From positions 1,736,001-1,800,000 of the forward strand of contig NZ_CP053844.1 of the NCBI RefSeq assembly GCF_013201685.1: a DNA stretch of 64,000 bases, read 5' to 3'. A program made the position numbers and the translations under genes. The DNA is from Campylobacter geochelonis (lineage in GTDB: Bacteria > Campylobacterota > Campylobacteria > Campylobacterales > Campylobacteraceae). The notes beneath the pieces are model-generated. The model saw only the letters and a program-made list of their open reading frames with translations, was not told where the DNA came from and ran no database searches. This document shows, piece by piece, positions 39,456-49,319 of the stretch (within the stretch, counting starts at the first letter, position 1; each line of letters begins with the position of its first letter).

Positions 39456-40465
39456 TAATCAAGCTTTAAATATCTATCATCATAGTAAAAAGCGTCGCTT
39501 CCAGTAAAACTTTTATCATCTATCTCATCGCTTAGCTCAAAAATTTGAGGGTTTTGTAAATTTAAATCTGTCTTTATAAAATATCCAGTTTTTTCAAAGA
39601 TATATAAGCTATCGTTTTTAGCGATAACACCCGAATAGATGGCGAATTTAAACTTGTTTTGCGCAACTTCGTTTAAATTTAAATCATACACTTTTATAAC
39701 TCCATCTTTTTTAAGAATATAAAATTTATCCTTATATCTTAATACATCTTTTATATCTTCTACTAATCTTTTATTTCCTGTCGGGCTAAGAAGCACAAGG
39801 TTTGTGTTTGTTGCAGCATACATAGTTTGTCCGACCATATCTAAAAATATAATATTATTAAAAAACGGCTCGGTGCTTACAAACATATCTTGCATAATTC
39901 TTGCACTTGCTCTATGAACTATAAAAAGCCTTCCATCAAGAGATGGATATACGATGATATCTTCGATAAAAAGCGGTGAGGCAGTTCTTGAATCTATCGT
40001 AAAAACGCTTGGAAATTTTTGGGCTAGAACTGTTTTGTTTGATGAAATTTTTATTAGATAAATAGCGTTATCTGCAGAAACTAAAGCCAAATCATCTCCA
40101 TTAATACTAGCAGAAACTACCTGCTCATCAAAATCATTTTCAAGCAAAATATTTCCAGCACTATCTCTAAGTTTAAAATTTCCATTTAAATTTGAAGATG
40201 CAAATTTGCCATCAAATTCTCCTAAAAATTTCTCGCCTTTTTCAAGCTTAAAACCACTAAAAACGCCATTTTTAGTAACTATCGTGCCGTCTTTTAAAGT
40301 AGCGCCATTTATGGTAGTTTGGGCTATATTATCTGGTAATTTATACTCATAAGATACTTCACCTTTTATCTCTTCATCTTGTGGTGAGAAATACTGTCTT
40401 TTTGTAGAACAACCAGCTAGTAAAAGTGATGCTAAAACTGCTGTAATTATTACATTTTTTTTCAT
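39455..40465 (-). CDS. BamB-like beta-propeller lipoprotein
   Basis: The 336-residue protein starts with a lipoprotein signal peptide ending LLLAGC (lipidated Cys near 19). The rest is a chain of short beta-strand repeats (for example DNAIYLIKISSNKTVLAQK, TNLVLLSPTGNKRL, GVIKVYDLNLNEV), which looks like a WD/PQQ-type propeller. The gene directly follows a YfgM-like gene, as bamB follows yfgM in many bacteria, so a role near the outer membrane assembly machine is likely. Stop and start overlaps link it to both neighbours. Confidence 0.75.
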   Translation of the reverse strand: MKKNVIITAVLASLLLAGCSTKRQYFSPQDEEIKGEVSYEYKLPDNIAQTTINGATLKDGTIVTKNGVFSGFKLEKGEKFLGEFDGKFASSNLNGNFKLRDSAGNILLENDFDEQVVSASINGDDLALVSADNAIYLIKISSNKTVLAQKFPSVFTIDSRTASPLFIEDIIVYPSLDGRLFIVHRASARIMQDMFVSTEPFFNNIIFLDMVGQTMYAATNTNLVLLSPTGNKRLVEDIKDVLRYKDKFYILKKDGVIKVYDLNLNEVAQNKFKFAIYSGVIAKNDSLYIFEKTGYFIKTDLNLQNPQIFELSDEIDDKSFTGSDAFYYDDRYLKLD

Positions 40466-41031
40466 TTTTTACTTCCGTTGTAGTGTCTTAAATTTCTTGC
40501 TATATTGCTAAGTTGTGAATTTGGTGGAATTTTTGCAAATTCACTTTTTGCAGCTTCGATTTTACCCTCTTTTAAAAGTGTATAACCTTTCATAAAAGCA
40601 GAGTATGCACTCATCATCTCGCCACTATCCTCTCCTGCTTCAAATTTTATAATATTTTGAAGTATTGGATCAAGTGCCGTGTTGCTTGCTAGCTCTTTGA
40701 TTTTAGCTGTGTCGTTTGCATCTAAGGCTTGTCTAAGTTCATAAATAGCAAAAAGATTTTTATCTTTTGACTTAAGCTCATCTTTTGCTTTTTGGTTGTT
40801 TGGATCTGCTACAAGCTCACTATAAGCTTTATGAGCGCTTTGAAATCTATTATCTTCGATATAGTTAAACAAGCTGTATCCCAAAACAACAACAACTAAA
40901 ACTACAAAAATAGCTATCAGCATCTTTTTGTATTTTCTAACAAACATCTCACTTTTTATAATGTTCTCTAAAAATTGCTCTTCTGAGCCTATACTTTGTT
41001 GCACATCTTTGATATCATCTTTAATAGCCAA
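40462..41031 (-). CDS. YfgM-like membrane-anchored TPR protein
   Basis: I choose a TTG start ending at 41031, since AAAGGA lies just before it; an upstream GTG (41061) has no ribosome site. The 189-residue product has a cytoplasmic tail, one TM near residues 38-53, and a periplasmic alpha-helical domain with a repeat-like end (AFMKGYTLLKEGKIEAAKSEF), which resembles the YfgM/TPR_21 family. It carries a PglB acceptor site D-A-N106-D-T in the periplasmic part, so it is a likely N-glycoprotein. Confidence 0.75.
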   Translation of the reverse strand: MAIKDDIKDVQQSIGSEEQFLENIIKSEMFVRKYKKMLIAIFVVLVVVVLGYSLFNYIEDNRFQSAHKAYSELVADPNNQKAKDELKSKDKNLFAIYELRQALDANDTAKIKELASNTALDPILQNIIKFEAGEDSGEMMSAYSAFMKGYTLLKEGKIEAAKSEFAKIPPNSQLSNIARNLRHYNGSKK

Positions 41032-41103
41032 AAAACATCCTTTAAAAAATAAATATTGCACAATTGTAGCATAAAATATTTTAAATACCGCCTAATATAA
41101 GCT

Positions 41104-41126
41104 AATTTGTGTTATAATAAAAAGAT
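41104..41126 (+). promoter_or_regulatory. Extended -10 promoter for the gatC-aroE run
   Basis: TTGTGTTATAATAAAAAG with TATAAT at 41113-41118, preceded by TGT, about 38 nt before the gatC ATG. Genes follow with short gaps up to aroE, so it may drive a long transcript. Confidence 0.6.
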
Positions 41127-41155
41127 TTTTTATTGTTTATGAAAGGAAAAGATAT

Positions 41156-41446
41156 ATGGCGATAGATGATAACCTACTAAATAAGCTTGAAAAGCTAAGT
41201 GCTTTAAAAATTGAAGATGACAAAAGAGAAGAGATAAAATCCCAACTTGATAAAATTGTAAATTTTGTAGAAATTTTAAACGAGCTTGATTTAGACAAAA
41301 ACAAAGTAGCGGTTAGTACCATATCTGGCGGAACTCCTCTTAGAGAAGATGAACCAAATAACGATAAAGAGATTATAGATATTATTTTAAACCACGCTCC
41401 AAGCACAGATGCAAGCTTTTTTGTAGTCCCAAAAATCATAGAATAA
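41156..41446 (+). CDS. gatC: Glutamyl/aspartyl-tRNA amidotransferase subunit C
   Basis: Small stabilising subunit of the GatCAB enzyme, which turns Glu-tRNA-Gln and Asp-tRNA-Asn into the correct amide forms. The 96-residue protein begins with a helical LLNKLEKLSALKIEDDKREE stretch split by KSQLDKIVNFVEILNELD, and ends with the HAPSTDASFFVVPKIIE tail that wraps GatA. gatA and gatB are not nearby, as in other Campylobacter. Confidence 0.93.
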   Translation: MAIDDNLLNKLEKLSALKIEDDKREEIKSQLDKIVNFVEILNELDLDKNKVAVSTISGGTPLREDEPNNDKEIIDIILNHAPSTDASFFVVPKIIE

Positions 41447-41456
41447 GTCTTAAACT

Positions 41457-42539
41457 ATGGAAGAAAAAAGAAATTTAAACATAGATATCCAATCCCTTCT
41501 TAAGGTAGTTGTTCAAAACAAAGCGAGCGACCTTCACTTAGTAAGCAGAAGTGCTCCACAAGTTAGAATTGATGGCAAGCTTAGACCACTTGCTATGGAC
41601 GCACTTTCTGGATCAGATATAGAGTATCTTTGCTACGCTGTTATAACCGACTCGCAAAAAAGCGAGCTTGAAGAAAACAGAGAGCTTGACTTTGCGCTTG
41701 AGATACCAAACATCGGTCGTTTCAGGGGTAACTACTATTATACTATGAATGGCGACTTAGCGGCTGCTTTTCGTATCATTCCTATAACTATACCATCACT
41801 TGATGATTTAAAAGCTCCATCTATCTTTAAAGAGATAGTAAAAAGAGAAAAGGGTATGATACTAGTAACTGGACCAACAGGTAGCGGTAAGTCAACAACC
41901 CTAGCAGCGATGTTAAATGAGATAAATTTAACTGAGCGAAAACATATAATCACAGTTGAAGATCCAGTTGAGTTTGTTCATCAAAACAACAAAGCGCTTT
42001 TTTCTCACAGAAACATAGGAACTGATACTAAATCTTACGCAAGAGCGTTAAAATACTCTCTTCGTGAAGATCCAGATATCATACTAGTTGGTGAGATGAG
42101 GGATAAAGAGACTATCTCGATTGCCATCACCGCAGCTGAAACAGGACACCTTGTTTTTGGAACACTGCACACAAACTCAGCAATACAAACAATAAACCGT
42201 ATCACAGATAGCTTTGATGGAGGTGAGCAAACGCAAGTTAGAAACATGCTTTCGGTTTCACTAACTGCGATTATCTCTCAATCACTTCTTCCAAAAATAG
42301 GTGGCGGAAGGCTTGCTGCTCATGAGATTTTAATCAACAACAACGCTATTGCAAACCTTATTAGAGAAGATAAAGTTCATCAAATTTACTCTCAAATGCA
42401 ACTTAACCAGCAACAAACTGGCATGACAACGCAAACTCAATCTTTTGTAAAAGCTATTAGAGCAAATTTGATAACAAAAGAAAATGCTCTTAGATATTCA
42501 ACAAATCTTCAAGAGCTTACAAATGTTATAGGAGCGTAA
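41457..42539 (+). CDS. PilT-type secretion/retraction ATPase
   Basis: A 360-residue hexameric ATPase of the PilT subfamily: N-terminal PAS-like domain with KASDLHLVSRSAPQVRIDG, Walker A GPTGSGKST at 139-147, the Asp box region EDPVEFVH, Walker B ILVGEMRD and the His box GTLHTNSA. PilT normally retracts type IV pili. No pilin, pilus assembly ATPase or secretin gene is in the window, so its partners are elsewhere or it works without pili. It sits between gatC and cvpA, a place where I do not recall a PilT gene in C. jejuni. Confidence 0.93.
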   Translation: MEEKRNLNIDIQSLLKVVVQNKASDLHLVSRSAPQVRIDGKLRPLAMDALSGSDIEYLCYAVITDSQKSELEENRELDFALEIPNIGRFRGNYYYTMNGDLAAAFRIIPITIPSLDDLKAPSIFKEIVKREKGMILVTGPTGSGKSTTLAAMLNEINLTERKHIITVEDPVEFVHQNNKALFSHRNIGTDTKSYARALKYSLREDPDIILVGEMRDKETISIAITAAETGHLVFGTLHTNSAIQTINRITDSFDGGEQTQVRNMLSVSLTAIISQSLLPKIGGGRLAAHEILINNNAIANLIREDKVHQIYSQMQLNQQQTGMTTQTQSFVKAIRANLITKENALRYSTNLQELTNVIGA

Positions 42540-43181
42540 ATGGGTAGTGCAAACTGGCTAGATATAATTTCGCTTGCTTTGATACTGATTTTTGGTTTAA
42601 AAGGGCTAAAAAGCGGTATGATAAGAGAAATTTTTGGTATTATTGGAATGATAGGTGGATTTATAGCTGCTATAAAATACAAAGCCGTAGTTGGAAAGTG
42701 GATAAGTGCTAATGTCTATAACCTAAACCAAATCGGACTAATGAATGGAAATGGCACAGAGATAGTAGTTGGCTTTATAGCTGCTTTGTTTGCTATTTGG
42801 TTTATATCATTGATTTTAGGAGAAATTTTAGCAAAACTTTTAGGACTTAGCGGACTTGGAATTTTTGATAAGCTTGCCGGTTTTGTTTTTAGTAGCGCTA
42901 AGATATTTTTGATTTTTTCTATTTTGGCTGTATTTATAAGATCTTCTGCACTTTTAAACGAACAGGCTAAACCATACTTTCAAAACAGTATAATATATCC
43001 ATATCTTTTAAGCACAGGCAACTATCTAATGCAGCTTGATAGAGATGACTTTAAGATAAATTTAGACGAAGTTGAGTTAAAAACTGATGATAACAACACA
43101 AAAGTAGTATATGAATCAAGTGAAGAAAATGACGCAAATGCCACAAACAATATAAAGGATAGTAATGAGTCAAAATATTGA
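42540..43181 (+). CDS. CvpA family membrane protein with glycosylation-type tail
   Basis: Four TM segments in the first 135 residues (about 8-24, 30-48, 75-95 and 115-134) place it in the inner membrane; CvpA proteins are linked to envelope stability and colicin V export, with no known activity. The tail from about 165 is hydrophilic and holds three PglB acceptor sites: D183-D-N-N-T, D198-A-N-A-T and D207-S-N-E-S. If the tail is periplasmic, it should be glycosylated. It starts directly after the pilT stop and overlaps fur by 17 nt. Confidence 0.85.
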   Translation: MGSANWLDIISLALILIFGLKGLKSGMIREIFGIIGMIGGFIAAIKYKAVVGKWISANVYNLNQIGLMNGNGTEIVVGFIAALFAIWFISLILGEILAKLLGLSGLGIFDKLAGFVFSSAKIFLIFSILAVFIRSSALLNEQAKPYFQNSIIYPYLLSTGNYLMQLDRDDFKINLDEVELKTDDNNTKVVYESSEENDANATNNIKDSNESKY

Positions 43182-43635
43182 AAATTTAGAATTTGATGCC
43201 TTATTAGATGAGTTTAAAAAAGTTATAAAAGATGAGGGTTTAAAATACACCCAGCAAAGAGAAGCGCTTTTAAGAGTACTTTATAACAGTAGCTGTCACT
43301 TTACGCCTGAGAATTTATATCTTAAAATCAAAGATAAATATCCAGAACTAAACATAGGCATAGCAACTGTTTATAGAACGCTAAATTTATTAGAAGATGC
43401 AAAAATGGTAACATCTGTATCTTTTGGAACTCAAGGCAAAAAGTTTGAGCTTGCTACTAAGCCTCACCACGACCACCTTATCTGCAAAGAATGTGGCAAG
43501 ATAGTAGAATTTCAAGATCAGATGATAGAGAAAAAACAGATGAGTATAGCTAAAGAAAATGGCTTTATTTTAACTGGGCATATGATGCAACTTTATGGAA
43601 TTTGTTCAGATTGTAATAAAAAGATGAAAAGGTAA
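43165..43635 (+). CDS. fur: Ferric uptake regulator
   Basis: Iron-sensing repressor of iron uptake genes. The 156-residue protein has the N-terminal winged-helix domain ([21 protein letters not shown]), the metal-binding [18 protein letters not shown] with the first CxxC, and CSDC near the C-terminus (second CxxC) as expected for a structural zinc. It starts inside the end of cvpA and is 3 nt before lysS, so it is read from the gatC promoter, as in C. jejuni, where fur also sits in this operon. Confidence 0.96.
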   Translation: MSQNIENLEFDALLDEFKKVIKDEGLKYTQQREALLRVLYNSSCHFTPENLYLKIKDKYPELNIGIATVYRTLNLLEDAKMVTSVSFGTQGKKFELATKPHHDHLICKECGKIVEFQDQMIEKKQMSIAKENGFILTGHMMQLYGICSDCNKKMKR

Positions 43636-43638
43636 AAT

Positions 43639-45153
43639 TTGGAAATATTTGATAACGTATTAGAGCAACAACGTATAGAAAAAGCTGATGAGTTACGAAA
43701 TTTAGGCGCAAACCCATACCCTCATTTCTTACAAAAAGATATGAGTATAACTGAGTTTAAGGCTAAATTTGATTATATAAAAGAGTTAGAAAACAAAAGA
43801 TGTGATGAAGAAGTTACGCTTGGCGGAAGGTTAAAGTTAAAAAGAGTTGCTGGAAAATCAACCTTTGGAAACATAGAAGATGAAAGCGCAAATATACAAA
43901 TTTATTACTCGCGCGACAGCATAGGAGAAGAAGACTATGCTAAATTTAAGAAAAACCTTGAAGTTGGCGATATAGTTTTAGTTAAAGGCTATGCTTTTAT
44001 CACTAAAACTGGAGAATTTTCAATCCACGTTAGCAAACTTGTTCTTGCTAGCAAGGCTATTTGTTTGTTGCCTGAAAAATTTCATGGGCTTGTTGATATC
44101 GAGACAAGATATCGCCAAAGATACCTTGATATGATAATGAACCCAGAAGTTAGAGATGACTTTACAAAACGCTCCATCATCGTTAGCACCATAAGACGCT
44201 TTTTTGAAGATAAAGGCTTTTTAGAGGTCGAAACTCCGATGATGCACCCAATAGCAGGCGGCGCAAACGCAAAACCGTTTGTTACATACCACAACGCTTT
44301 GGATGTTGAACGTTTCTTGCGAATAGCGCCAGAACTTTATCTAAAACGCCTTGTTGTAGGTGGCATGGAAGCCGTTTTTGAGATAAATCGAAACTTTAGA
44401 AACGAGGGAATGGATTTAACTCACAACCCTGAATTTACTAGCATTGAGTTTTACTGGGCGTATCATAACTATAAAGATTTGATGAATTTAACCCAAGAGC
44501 TATTTTTAACGCTGATTAAGAGGCTAAATTTAGATGAGATAGTCGAATTTGATGATATGAAAATCGACTTTTCTAAACCTTTTGCACGCATTAGCTATAA
44601 AGACGCACTTGTTGATATAGGCGGGCTAGATGTTAAAATTTTAGATGATAAAACAGCGATTTTAGCAAAACTAAAATCTGATGGCTTTGAAGCAAATGAC
44701 AAGCTTGATATGGGTCATTTGTGGGCTGAACTTTTTGATAACTATGTTGAAGCTAAGCTTATAAATCCAACTTTTATAACCGATTTTCCTATCTCGATAA
44801 GCCCACTTTCAAGAAGAAGCGATGAAGATAGTCAAATCGCAGAGAGATTTGAGCTATTTATCGCCGGCAGAGAGCTTGCAAACGGCTTTAATGAGCTAAA
44901 TGATCCACTTGATCAATACGCTAGATTCAAAGCACAAATTGATGCGAAAAACGCAGGAGATGATGAAGCTCATGAGATGGATGAAGACTATGTAAGAGCG
45001 CTTGGCTATGCTATGCCTCCAACTGCTGGAGAGGGCATTGGTATAGATAGACTTGTTATGTTGCTAACAAACAAAAAATCTATCCGCGATGTGATACTTT
45101 TCCCAGCTATGAAACCTATAAAAAACCTAGAAACACAAGAAAATAAGGAGTAA
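43639..45153 (+). CDS. lysS: Lysyl-tRNA synthetase, class II
   Basis: Charges tRNA-Lys. The start is TTG (43639) behind AAAGATGAAAAGG. The 504-residue class II enzyme has the OB-fold anticodon domain first ([15 protein letters not shown]), then motif 1 (around [21 protein letters not shown]), motif 2 ([20 protein letters not shown]) and motif 3 ([17 protein letters not shown]). Confidence 0.98.
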   Translation: MEIFDNVLEQQRIEKADELRNLGANPYPHFLQKDMSITEFKAKFDYIKELENKRCDEEVTLGGRLKLKRVAGKSTFGNIEDESANIQIYYSRDSIGEEDYAKFKKNLEVGDIVLVKGYAFITKTGEFSIHVSKLVLASKAICLLPEKFHGLVDIETRYRQRYLDMIMNPEVRDDFTKRSIIVSTIRRFFEDKGFLEVETPMMHPIAGGANAKPFVTYHNALDVERFLRIAPELYLKRLVVGGMEAVFEINRNFRNEGMDLTHNPEFTSIEFYWAYHNYKDLMNLTQELFLTLIKRLNLDEIVEFDDMKIDFSKPFARISYKDALVDIGGLDVKILDDKTAILAKLKSDGFEANDKLDMGHLWAELFDNYVEAKLINPTFITDFPISISPLSRRSDEDSQIAERFELFIAGRELANGFNELNDPLDQYARFKAQIDAKNAGDDEAHEMDEDYVRALGYAMPPTAGEGIGIDRLVMLLTNKKSIRDVILFPAMKPIKNLETQENKE

Positions 45154-45155
45154 AT

Positions 45156-46400
45156 ATGTCATTAGAGAGTTTTGACAAGGCTATATTTGACCTAACAAAC
45201 AAAGAGTTACAAAGACAGTGCGATTATCTTGAGATGATTGCTAGTGAAAACTTTACCTATCCTGATGTTATGGAAGTTATGGGCTCAATCCTAACTAACA
45301 AATACGCAGAAGGATATCCTGGTAAAAGATACTATGGCGGATGCGAATTTGTCGATGAGATAGAGCAAATCGCTATAGATAGATGTAAAGAGCTTTTTGG
45401 TTGTGAGTTTGCAAATGTTCAGCCAAACTCTGGAAGTCAAGCAAATCAAGGTGTTTATGGAGCATTTTTAAAACCAGGAGATAGAATTTTAGGTATGGAC
45501 TTAAGCCATGGTGGACACTTAACTCATGGTGCAAAAGTTAGTAGCTCTGGAAAATACTATGAGAGCTTTTTTTATGGCGTTGAACTTGATGGTAGAATGA
45601 ACTATGAAAAAATCGCCCAAATAGCAGAGATTACAAAACCAAAAATGATAGTTTGTGGCGCAAGTGCTTATACTAGAGAGATTGACTTTGCTAAATTTAG
45701 AGAGATTGCCGATAGTGTTGGCGCATTTTTGTTTGCCGATGTAGCTCATGTGGCTGGTCTTGTTGTAGCTGGTGAGCATACAAATCCATTCCCACACTGC
45801 CACGTCGTAAGTTCAACCACACATAAAACGCTTCGTGGTCCAAGAGGCGGTATAATAATGACAAATGATGAAGAGTATGCTAAAAAAATCAACTCTTCGA
45901 TTTTCCCTGGAATTCAAGGCGGTCCACTTATGCACGTAATCGCTGGTAAAGCAGTTGGTTTTAAACACAACTTAAGCGATGAGTGGAAAGTATATGCAAA
46001 ACAGGTAAAAGCAAATGCCAAAAAATTAGGCGAAGTTTTAGTAAGCAGAGGATATGACTTAGTAAGTGGTGGTACTGAAAATCACTTAGTTTTACTAAGC
46101 TTGCTTAACAATGACTTTAGTGGAAAAGAGGCAAGTAACGCGTTAGAAAATGCTGGAATTACAACTAACAAAAACACAGTTCCAGGCGAGACTAGAAGTC
46201 CGTTTGTAACAAGTGGCGTTCGTATAGGAAGCCCAGCTTTGACAGCGCGCGGTATGAAAGAGGCTGAGTTTGGCTTTATTGCAAACAAAATCGCAGATGT
46301 GCTAGATGATATCAACAACACAGAGCTTCAAGCAAAAGTGAAAAAAGAGGTAAAAGAACTAGCTCATCAATTTATCATTTATGATAGAGCGATGTATTAA
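45156..46400 (+). CDS. glyA: Serine hydroxymethyltransferase
   Basis: PLP enzyme converting serine to glycine with transfer of a one-carbon unit to tetrahydrofolate. The 414-residue protein has [34 protein letters not shown] and the PLP lysine in [14 protein letters not shown]. Follows lysS by 2 nt, in the same order as in C. jejuni. Confidence 0.98.
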   Translation: MSLESFDKAIFDLTNKELQRQCDYLEMIASENFTYPDVMEVMGSILTNKYAEGYPGKRYYGGCEFVDEIEQIAIDRCKELFGCEFANVQPNSGSQANQGVYGAFLKPGDRILGMDLSHGGHLTHGAKVSSSGKYYESFFYGVELDGRMNYEKIAQIAEITKPKMIVCGASAYTREIDFAKFREIADSVGAFLFADVAHVAGLVVAGEHTNPFPHCHVVSSTTHKTLRGPRGGIIMTNDEEYAKKINSSIFPGIQGGPLMHVIAGKAVGFKHNLSDEWKVYAKQVKANAKKLGEVLVSRGYDLVSGGTENHLVLLSLLNNDFSGKEASNALENAGITTNKNTVPGETRSPFVTSGVRIGSPALTARGMKEAEFGFIANKIADVLDDINNTELQAKVKKEVKELAHQFIIYDRAMY

Positions 46401-46419
46401 AATTTAAATAGGAGTTTGC

Positions 46420-47283
46420 ATGAAAGATAATAAATTTAACCTCAATGATAGCATTGTACTAGATCCCGAAAAAAGCAGATCTAATAATGTCAAAAAAATT
46501 TTAACAGCAATAGCGATATTAGTTGTTTTGTTTCTTATAGTGCTTATCATTATGAAATTTATTAATAGTGGCGGCGAAGTAGATAACAAACCTCTTGTTA
46601 TGCCTAGCGAAGAGCTGATTTTTAAACCAAAACCAGAAGCACAAGAGCCACAAAAAACTATAATTATAGAAGAAAAACCAAAAGTAAATGAGGCGTCTCA
46701 ACCACAAACTCCTAGCGCAACCTCTCAAGTTATCAAACCAACCGTGGTAGAACCTATAAAACAAGAGATAAAAGTAGAGGTAAAACCGGTAGAGACTAAG
46801 CCTGTTGAAGCAAAACCAATCGAACCTAAACCAATCGAGATTAAAAAAGTTGAGCCTATAAAGACTAAGAGCGAAGTTAAAAAAGTTGAGCCTAAAAAAG
46901 AAGTTGTAGTTGTTACAGCCAAAAAAGAGCAACCAAAAACTGCAACCAAACCTGAGAAAAAAGCACCGGTTAAAAAAGTTGAGCCTAAAACTAAAGTAAA
47001 TCCTACTGCCACAAAAGCGCAAAAGCCAACCACTTCGCACACAGATGTGCCAAAAGGTAGTTATATACAAGTTCTTGCAACTAGTGAATTTAAACCAGAT
47101 GCTGACTATATCAAAAAGTTAGAAAGCAAAGGATATGGCTATAAACTTCACAAAACCACAGTAAATGGAAAAGAATTTACTAAAGTTTTAGTTGGTCCAT
47201 ATAGCGGTGCAGAGCTTAGCAAAGAGATAGCTAACATAAGAGCTGCTATCAACAAAAATGCATTTATCTACAAGGTAAAATAG
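46420..47283 (+). CDS. SPOR-domain inner membrane protein
   Basis: The 287-residue protein has a cytoplasmic N-terminus, one TM (about residues 28-47), a long low-complexity linker of P, E, K and V repeats (about 60-210; K-P-I-E-P, K-K-V-E-P), and a C-terminal SPOR domain (GSYIQVLATSEFKPDADYIKK...KVLVGPYSGAELSKEI). SPOR domains bind denuded peptidoglycan at the septum, which suggests a role in division or wall remodelling. C. jejuni has a similar protein before aroE. Confidence 0.85.
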   Translation: MKDNKFNLNDSIVLDPEKSRSNNVKKILTAIAILVVLFLIVLIIMKFINSGGEVDNKPLVMPSEELIFKPKPEAQEPQKTIIIEEKPKVNEASQPQTPSATSQVIKPTVVEPIKQEIKVEVKPVETKPVEAKPIEPKPIEIKKVEPIKTKSEVKKVEPKKEVVVVTAKKEQPKTATKPEKKAPVKKVEPKTKVNPTATKAQKPTTSHTDVPKGSYIQVLATSEFKPDADYIKKLESKGYGYKLHKTTVNGKEFTKVLVGPYSGAELSKEIANIRAAINKNAFIYKVK

Positions 47284-48068
47284 TGAAAAAGTTTGCAGTT
47301 TTTGGAGACCCGATTGCCCACTCTATATCTCCAAGGCTGCATAATCTTGCCATAAAAGAGCTAAATTTAGATGCCTTTTATGGCAGAGTTTGGCTTAAAG
47401 ATGGCGCGCTTTTAAAAGCTAAATTTAACACTTTAGGGCTTGATGGCGCAAACATCACAGTTCCATACAAACAAGTAGCGTTTGAAATTTGTGATGTTTT
47501 AGACTCTCACGCTAAAAACATAGGCTCAGTGAATACTATTGTTAAAAAAGGCGATTTGCTTTATGGATACAACACAGACGCGCCTGGATTTTTAAAATCC
47601 ATAGCGCCATTTGAGGGCATAAAAACTGCTCTTATAATCGGAGCTGGAGGAACTTCTAAAGCTCTAGCCTATGCTTTAAAATCACAAAATATAGAGATTG
47701 ATATAATAAACAGAAGCAAAAACCGCTTAAGTGAATTTAGCGATTTTAACACTTTTAGCTGGGATGATTTTACGCCAAAAGGCTATGATTTAGTTGTAAA
47801 CTCAACTTCAGCTGGACTAAAAGATGATGAGTTTCCTATGCCACAAGTTTTGCTTAAAGAGGTTTTAAAAGGGTCTAAATTTGCCTTTGATGTGATTTAT
47901 AACAAACCAACTCCATTTTTAAATTTAGTAAATTCTCTAAATTTAAAGTCTAAAAATGGCGCTGATATGCTGATTTTTCAAGCTGTTTTAGCACTAAATT
48001 TATTTTACAATCAAAGTCTTGATGAAGATAAAATCACATCTTCTATGCAAAAAGCGATGAATTTGTAG
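47283..48068 (+). CDS. aroE: Shikimate dehydrogenase
   Basis: NADPH-dependent reduction of 3-dehydroshikimate on the way to aromatic amino acids. The 261-residue protein has FGDPIAHSISPRLHN at the N-terminus, the catalytic Lys in NITVPYK, NTDAPGF and the nucleotide motif IGAGGTSKALAYAL, ending in the C-terminal QAVLALNLF stretch. The start GTG overlaps the stop of the SPOR gene by one base. Confidence 0.96.
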   Translation: MKKFAVFGDPIAHSISPRLHNLAIKELNLDAFYGRVWLKDGALLKAKFNTLGLDGANITVPYKQVAFEICDVLDSHAKNIGSVNTIVKKGDLLYGYNTDAPGFLKSIAPFEGIKTALIIGAGGTSKALAYALKSQNIEIDIINRSKNRLSEFSDFNTFSWDDFTPKGYDLVVNSTSAGLKDDEFPMPQVLLKEVLKGSKFAFDVIYNKPTPFLNLVNSLNLKSKNGADMLIFQAVLALNLFYNQSLDEDKITSSMQKAMNL

Positions 48069-48510
48069 CTTTTATAACAGACTTTTTTGCAAAATATTAA
48101 AATCTAAATTTAGTAAAACCTTGATTTTGGCGATGAGCAAAAATTAACTCACAACTTATCCACAACGTGCGACTAGCACACAATAAAATCAAATCTTACC
48201 CATCAAACTTGTTTAAAAATTTCTATGTATACAATCCACATCCAACTAATCTAGCGCTTTAAACTAAATGCATTAAGTAAAATCAAAATTCCCATATGCA
48301 AACCCTATCTATTAAATTCCACTTCTAGCTTTGGATATAGTTTTTTATATGATAGGTATTTTGTGGAATTTTTCTAAATTTAGCCCATTAAATTTAGAAA
48401 AGTTACAAATTTAAACACCGTGTTTAAATTTTATAACCAAATTTATAGCTAAAAATTTCTCAATTTGAGTTTATCGCGAGTTAAAATTAAATAATATTTT
48501 AAAACAAAAG
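48069..48510. other. Non-coding gap, no gene seen
   Basis: About 440 bp without a supported reading frame between convergent genes. It holds a DnaA-box-like TTATCCACA (48156-48164) and a 9-bp inverted repeat AAATTCCAC/GTGGAATTT (48314-48322 with 48363-48371) around a 40-bp loop that I cannot interpret. Confidence 0.55.
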
Positions 48511-48544
48511 TGCCAAATTTAGCCTAACTAGCATAAATTTGGCA
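48511..48544 (-). terminator. Hairpin terminator after the Sel1-like lipoprotein
   Basis: TGCCAAATTT (48511-48520) and AAATTTGGCA (48535-48544) make a perfect 10-bp stem 8 nt after the stop at 48552. On the minus strand it is followed by CTTTTGTTTT, so it is oriented to end leftward transcription. Confidence 0.7.
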
Positions 48545-48551
48545 ACTGAAA

Positions 48552-48965
48552 TTACTTTTGAAGTCTTTGCATATCTTTACAACTTGGAGTGTTTCCAGAG
48601 TAGCAAGCTCTTTCATATATATCAAGCGCAGCTGCTTTGCTTACGCTTACACCCTCGCCTTTTTCAAACATTTTAGCCATTTTTAAGCATGAGTTTACAT
48701 CTTGTCTAGCGCAGTTTGTATCATATGCGTAAATAGCTGATCTAAAATCACCTTGATTATAGAACTTATCGCCCTTATAAGCGCAATCTGCTATAGATAA
48801 ACCATCACAAATTTGAGCTAAATTTGTAGTTGCTTTTTGAACTATTTGTGAATCTTGCTTTCCAGATTGGGTGGTAGCGCTTGGTTTAACTCCTTGGTTT
48901 TGAGCCGTACAACCCAAAAAAAAGATTGGTATAGAAAATACCAAAATTTTGGTTATCTTTTTCAT
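48552..48965 (-). CDS. Sel1-repeat-type lipoprotein (137 aa)
   Basis: A signal peptide ends at FFLGC (lipidated Cys near 19), then a Ser/Thr/Gln-rich linker and a C-terminal stretch with two Sel1-like helical repeats having paired cysteines: CAYKGDKFYNQGDFRSAIYAYDTNC and CLKMAKMFEKGEGVSVSKAA, ending ACYSGNTPSC. The pattern resembles Helicobacter cysteine-rich proteins (Hcp/Slr), though much shorter. Function unknown. Confidence 0.8.
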   Translation of the reverse strand: MKKITKILVFSIPIFFLGCTAQNQGVKPSATTQSGKQDSQIVQKATTNLAQICDGLSIADCAYKGDKFYNQGDFRSAIYAYDTNCARQDVNSCLKMAKMFEKGEGVSVSKAAALDIYERACYSGNTPSCKDMQRLQK

Positions 48966-48974
48966 ATCAACTCC

Positions 48975-49298
48975 TTAGTATCTTCCTGTGATATAAAATG
49001 TCTCTTTACCATCAACTTTTTCTATACTTAACTTATACTTATCAGACCACGCAAAAATCGTCTCTCTAACTAGCTTTCTAACATCTTCGCTGTCTGATTC
49101 GTTTTTGATTTTAAAATAATCATTTGAATTTGACATAGCAACATAAGCGCCATAAGCTTTGATTTTATCGTTTAACAAAACAATTTTTTCAAGCTCATTT
49201 TGATTAAAATCGCATTTTGAAAGTATAGCTCTAAGTTGCGCTAAACTCGCATCGCTCATAACATATCCTAAAGATACTAAAATTCCCTCTTCGTTCAT
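48975..49298 (-). CDS. Conserved hypothetical protein (107 aa)
   Basis: No family recognised. The 107-residue soluble protein starts MNEEGILVSLGYVMSD behind AAAGGATTGAT, is mostly helical-looking with LRAILSKCDFNQNELEKIV, and ends KVDGKETFYITGRY. It lies between the lipoprotein and prfB, in the same direction, so probably one transcript. Function not inferred. Confidence 0.7.
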   Translation of the reverse strand: MNEEGILVSLGYVMSDASLAQLRAILSKCDFNQNELEKIVLLNDKIKAYGAYVAMSNSNDYFKIKNESDSEDVRKLVRETIFAWSDKYKLSIEKVDGKETFYITGRY

Positions 49299-49319
49299 AT
49301 CAATCCTTTCATAAGAAAT

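Noticed and set aside
46519-47070. Long open frame on the minus strand opposite the SPOR-domain gene
   Set aside because: It mirrors the low-complexity P/E/K repeat region of the real gene; the product would be aromatic-rich nonsense without a ribosome site.
48156-48164. DnaA box TTATCCACA suggesting a replication origin
   Set aside because: Only one box here and one at 35594-35602; no cluster, no dnaA or other origin-linked gene nearby.
48314-48371. Inverted repeat AAATTCCAC/GTGGAATTT as a structured RNA
   Set aside because: Only 9 bp around a 40-bp loop in very AT-rich sequence, with no promoter or conserved motif recognised.
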